A stretch of 64,000 nt of DNA from Streptomyces ardesiacus (GTDB lineage: Bacteria > Actinomycetota > Actinomycetes > Streptomycetales > Streptomycetaceae), in contig NZ_BEWC01000005.1 of the NCBI RefSeq assembly GCF_003112575.1, forward strand, positions 372,001 to 436,000, written 5' to 3'. The position numbers and the translations under genes are program-made. The stretch's first letter is position 1; each line of letters begins with the position of its first letter. Shown piece by piece: positions 60,611 to 64,000 of this stretch. The notes under the pieces are model-generated. The model was not told the DNA's origin, did no database searches, and was given only the letters and a program-made list of their open reading frames with translations.

Positions 60611-62079
60611 ACAAGCCACTGCGCCGCATCGCGATCTTCTGCGGCCTCCTCGTCCTCACCCTGCTCGTCCGGGACAACTGGCTCCAGTACGTCCAGGCCG
60701 ACGGGCTGAAGGAGGACGAGCACAACCGCCGCGTCGCCATCGAGCGGTACGCCACTCCGCGCGGCGACATCATCGTCGACGGCAAGGCCATCACCGGACA
60801 CGCCACCACCGAGGGCGACTTCAAGTACAAGCGCACCTACAAGGACGGCGCCATGTGGGCGCCCGTCACCGGTTACGTCTCCCAGGCCTTCGGCGCCACC
60901 CAGCTGGAGTCCATCGACGACGGCATCCTCACCGGCAACGACGACCGGCTCTTCTTCCGCAACACCCTCGACATGGTGACGGGCAAGAAGCGCGAGGGCG
61001 GCAACGTCGTCACCACCCTCAACGCCGCCGCCCAGAAGGCCGCCTACGACGGCCTGAAGAGGCAGGGCGCCAAGGGGGCCGTCGTCGCGATCGAGCCGTC
61101 CACCGGCAAGATCCTCTCCATGGCCTCGTACCCCTCGTACGACCCCACCACGATCGCGGGCAGCAACGACGCGGCCGGCGAGGCCTGGAACAAGCTGCAG
61201 AAGAAGAACAACCCCGACGACCCGATGCTCAACCGCGCGCTGCGCGAGGCCTATCCGCCCGGCTCCACCTTCAAGGTGGTCACCGCGGCGGCGGCCCTGG
61301 AGCACCACCTGTACGACTCGGCGGACGAGAAGACCGACTCGCCGCTGCCCTGGACGATGCCCGGCACCAGCACCGATCTGCCCAACGAGGGCGACCTCCC
61401 CTGCGAGGACGCCACCCTCCGCGAGGCCCTGCGCGTCTCCTGCAACACCGTCTTCGGCAAGGTCGGTTACGACCTCGGCAACGACAAGATGCTGGAGACC
61501 GCCAAGAAGTTCGGCTTCACCGAGGAGCAGTTCGTCCCGGTCCGCTCCAGCGCCTCCGTCTTCTCCGACGGCATGAACGACTCGCAGGTCGCGCTCTCCT
61601 CCATCGGCCAGTACAACACCGCCGCCACCCCGCTGCAGATGGCCATGGTCACCTCGGCCATCGCCAACAACGGCACCCTGATGAAGCCGTACATGGTCGA
61701 CGCGCTCCAGGCCCCCAACCTCGACACCATCGAGAAGACGGACCCCAAGGAGATGAGCAAGCCGCTGTCCGCGGACAACGCCCAGATCCTCCAGTCCATG
61801 ATGGAGACCGTCGTCGAGGACGGCACGGGAACCAACGCGCGGATCGACGGCGTCACGGTGGGTGGCAAGACCGGTACCGCACAGCACGGCGTCGACAACA
61901 GCGAGAACCCCTACGCCTGGTTCATCTCGTACGCCAAGACCGACGACGGCAGCTCGCCCGTCGCCGTCGCCGTGGTGATCGAGGACGAGAACGCCGGCCG
62001 CGACGACATCTCCGGCGGTGGCCTCGCGGCGCCGATCGCGAAGAACGTCATGGAGGCCGTCATCGACAGCAAGAAGTGA
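60607..62079 (+). CDS. pbpA: class B penicillin-binding protein PbpA
   Basis: 490 aa from GTG 60607, overlapping the rodA stop as GTGA. Short cytoplasmic start, one membrane anchor (IAIFCGLLVLTLLV, about 8-22), a short PBP-dimerisation region with ATPRGDIIVDGKAITG, and a transpeptidase domain (about 145-490). Active-site motifs: SxxK as STFK (about 220), SxN as SCN (about 278) and KTG in VGGKTGTAQ (about 421). It cross-links stem peptides and partners the preceding SEDS polymerase. Mycobacterial PbpA is regulated by PknB phosphorylation, consistent with the next gene. Fifth gene of the operon. Confidence 0.94.
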   Translation: MNKPLRRIAIFCGLLVLTLLVRDNWLQYVQADGLKEDEHNRRVAIERYATPRGDIIVDGKAITGHATTEGDFKYKRTYKDGAMWAPVTGYVSQAFGATQLESIDDGILTGNDDRLFFRNTLDMVTGKKREGGNVVTTLNAAAQKAAYDGLKRQGAKGAVVAIEPSTGKILSMASYPSYDPTTIAGSNDAAGEAWNKLQKKNNPDDPMLNRALREAYPPGSTFKVVTAAAALEHHLYDSADEKTDSPLPWTMPGTSTDLPNEGDLPCEDATLREALRVSCNTVFGKVGYDLGNDKMLETAKKFGFTEEQFVPVRSSASVFSDGMNDSQVALSSIGQYNTAATPLQMAMVTSAIANNGTLMKPYMVDALQAPNLDTIEKTDPKEMSKPLSADNAQILQSMMETVVEDGTGTNARIDGVTVGGKTGTAQHGVDNSENPYAWFISYAKTDDGSSPVAVAVVIEDENAGRDDISGGGLAAPIAKNVMEAVIDSKK

Positions 62080-62269
62080 CCGCGCCCCGAACGGGACGTG
62101 ACTCCCGTCACGTCCCCTTCACATCGGCGCACGTTGCGATACCGGTCCTGTATCGGCTGCCCGGCTCGGCCAAGGGGCCCGGAGCGAGCCGGGTACGGTA
62201 GGCCGGACGGCAGCCTCCGACCGTACAAGCATGCCGGTCGGGACCGACGGAGAGGGCTGGTAGGTAGCT

Positions 62270-64000
<1,731 letters not shown>

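Noticed and set aside
62080..62269. Search for a separate promoter before the PknB-type kinase
   Set aside because: TTGCGA (62134) and TACGGT-like hexamers occur but spacing is wrong; the kinase may simply be read from the upstream operon.

Overview
The window reads as core-chromosome sequence of a Streptomyces species. GC content is very high, GTG starts are common, many genes are coupled by ATGA/GTGA overlaps, and the gene content is typical: a BldA-independent-looking housekeeping core, mycothiol-type enzymes, SpoIIE/HATPase regulators, paired branched-chain keto-acid dehydrogenase operons and the FhaA-FhaB-PstP-RodA-PbpA-PknB cell-wall/division cluster. Two parS centromere sites (8207-8222 and 37384-37399) imply that oriC is not far away. 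The identification rests on reading the sequence; no database search was possible.

Layout. 1-4.1 kb: a VWA protein, methionyl-tRNA synthetase and a PH-domain protein. 4.1-6.3 kb: a small islet of unrecognised genes (RHH regulator, 345-aa protein, small membrane protein) around a less GC-rich intergenic region with repeated GTAGT motifs. 6.4-24.6 kb: aspS, a PAS-GAF-SpoIIE-HATPase regulator, AI-2E-type permease, pirin, SseB-like protein, acyl-CoA dehydrogenase, M18 aminopeptidase, small conserved proteins, a nitrilase-family amidase, an MDMPI-fold protein, MFS/GntR, a D,D-carboxypeptidase and a GntR/DUF1648 operon.

24.6-44.2 kb: two E1alpha-E1beta-E2 branched-chain alpha-keto-acid dehydrogenase operons in the same orientation, about 15 kb apart. 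They supply the branched acyl-CoA primers for iso/anteiso fatty acids and polyketides. Between them lie an orphan LuxR-type response regulator, a PNPOx-fold gene with a DosR-like box, two divergent Ser/Thr kinases, the bacterial proteasome activator Bpa, a quinone oxidoreductase and a MobA/DUF6457-MoeA-potassium channel operon. The second bkd operon diverges from an Lrp/AsnC regulator (bkdR-like). Next comes a TetR-PaaH operon diverging from paaN. One identical palindrome type (ACCGATyGTTCGGT) occurs in both divergent intergenic regions, suggesting common control of branched-chain and phenylacetate catabolism.

48.2-55.5 kb: TrmH/SpoU methylase, a DUF5819-HTTM pair, rhodanese, J-domain-like protein, DUF2252 protein, a secreted intradiol dioxygenase fused to a chitin-type carbohydrate-binding module, and tRNA-Leu(CAG). 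56-64 kb: fhaA, fhaB, pstP, rodA/ftsW-like, pbpA and a pknB-type kinase truncated by the window end. These form a signalling and peptidoglycan-synthesis operon read to the right. No insertion sequence, prophage, CRISPR array or rRNA was seen.
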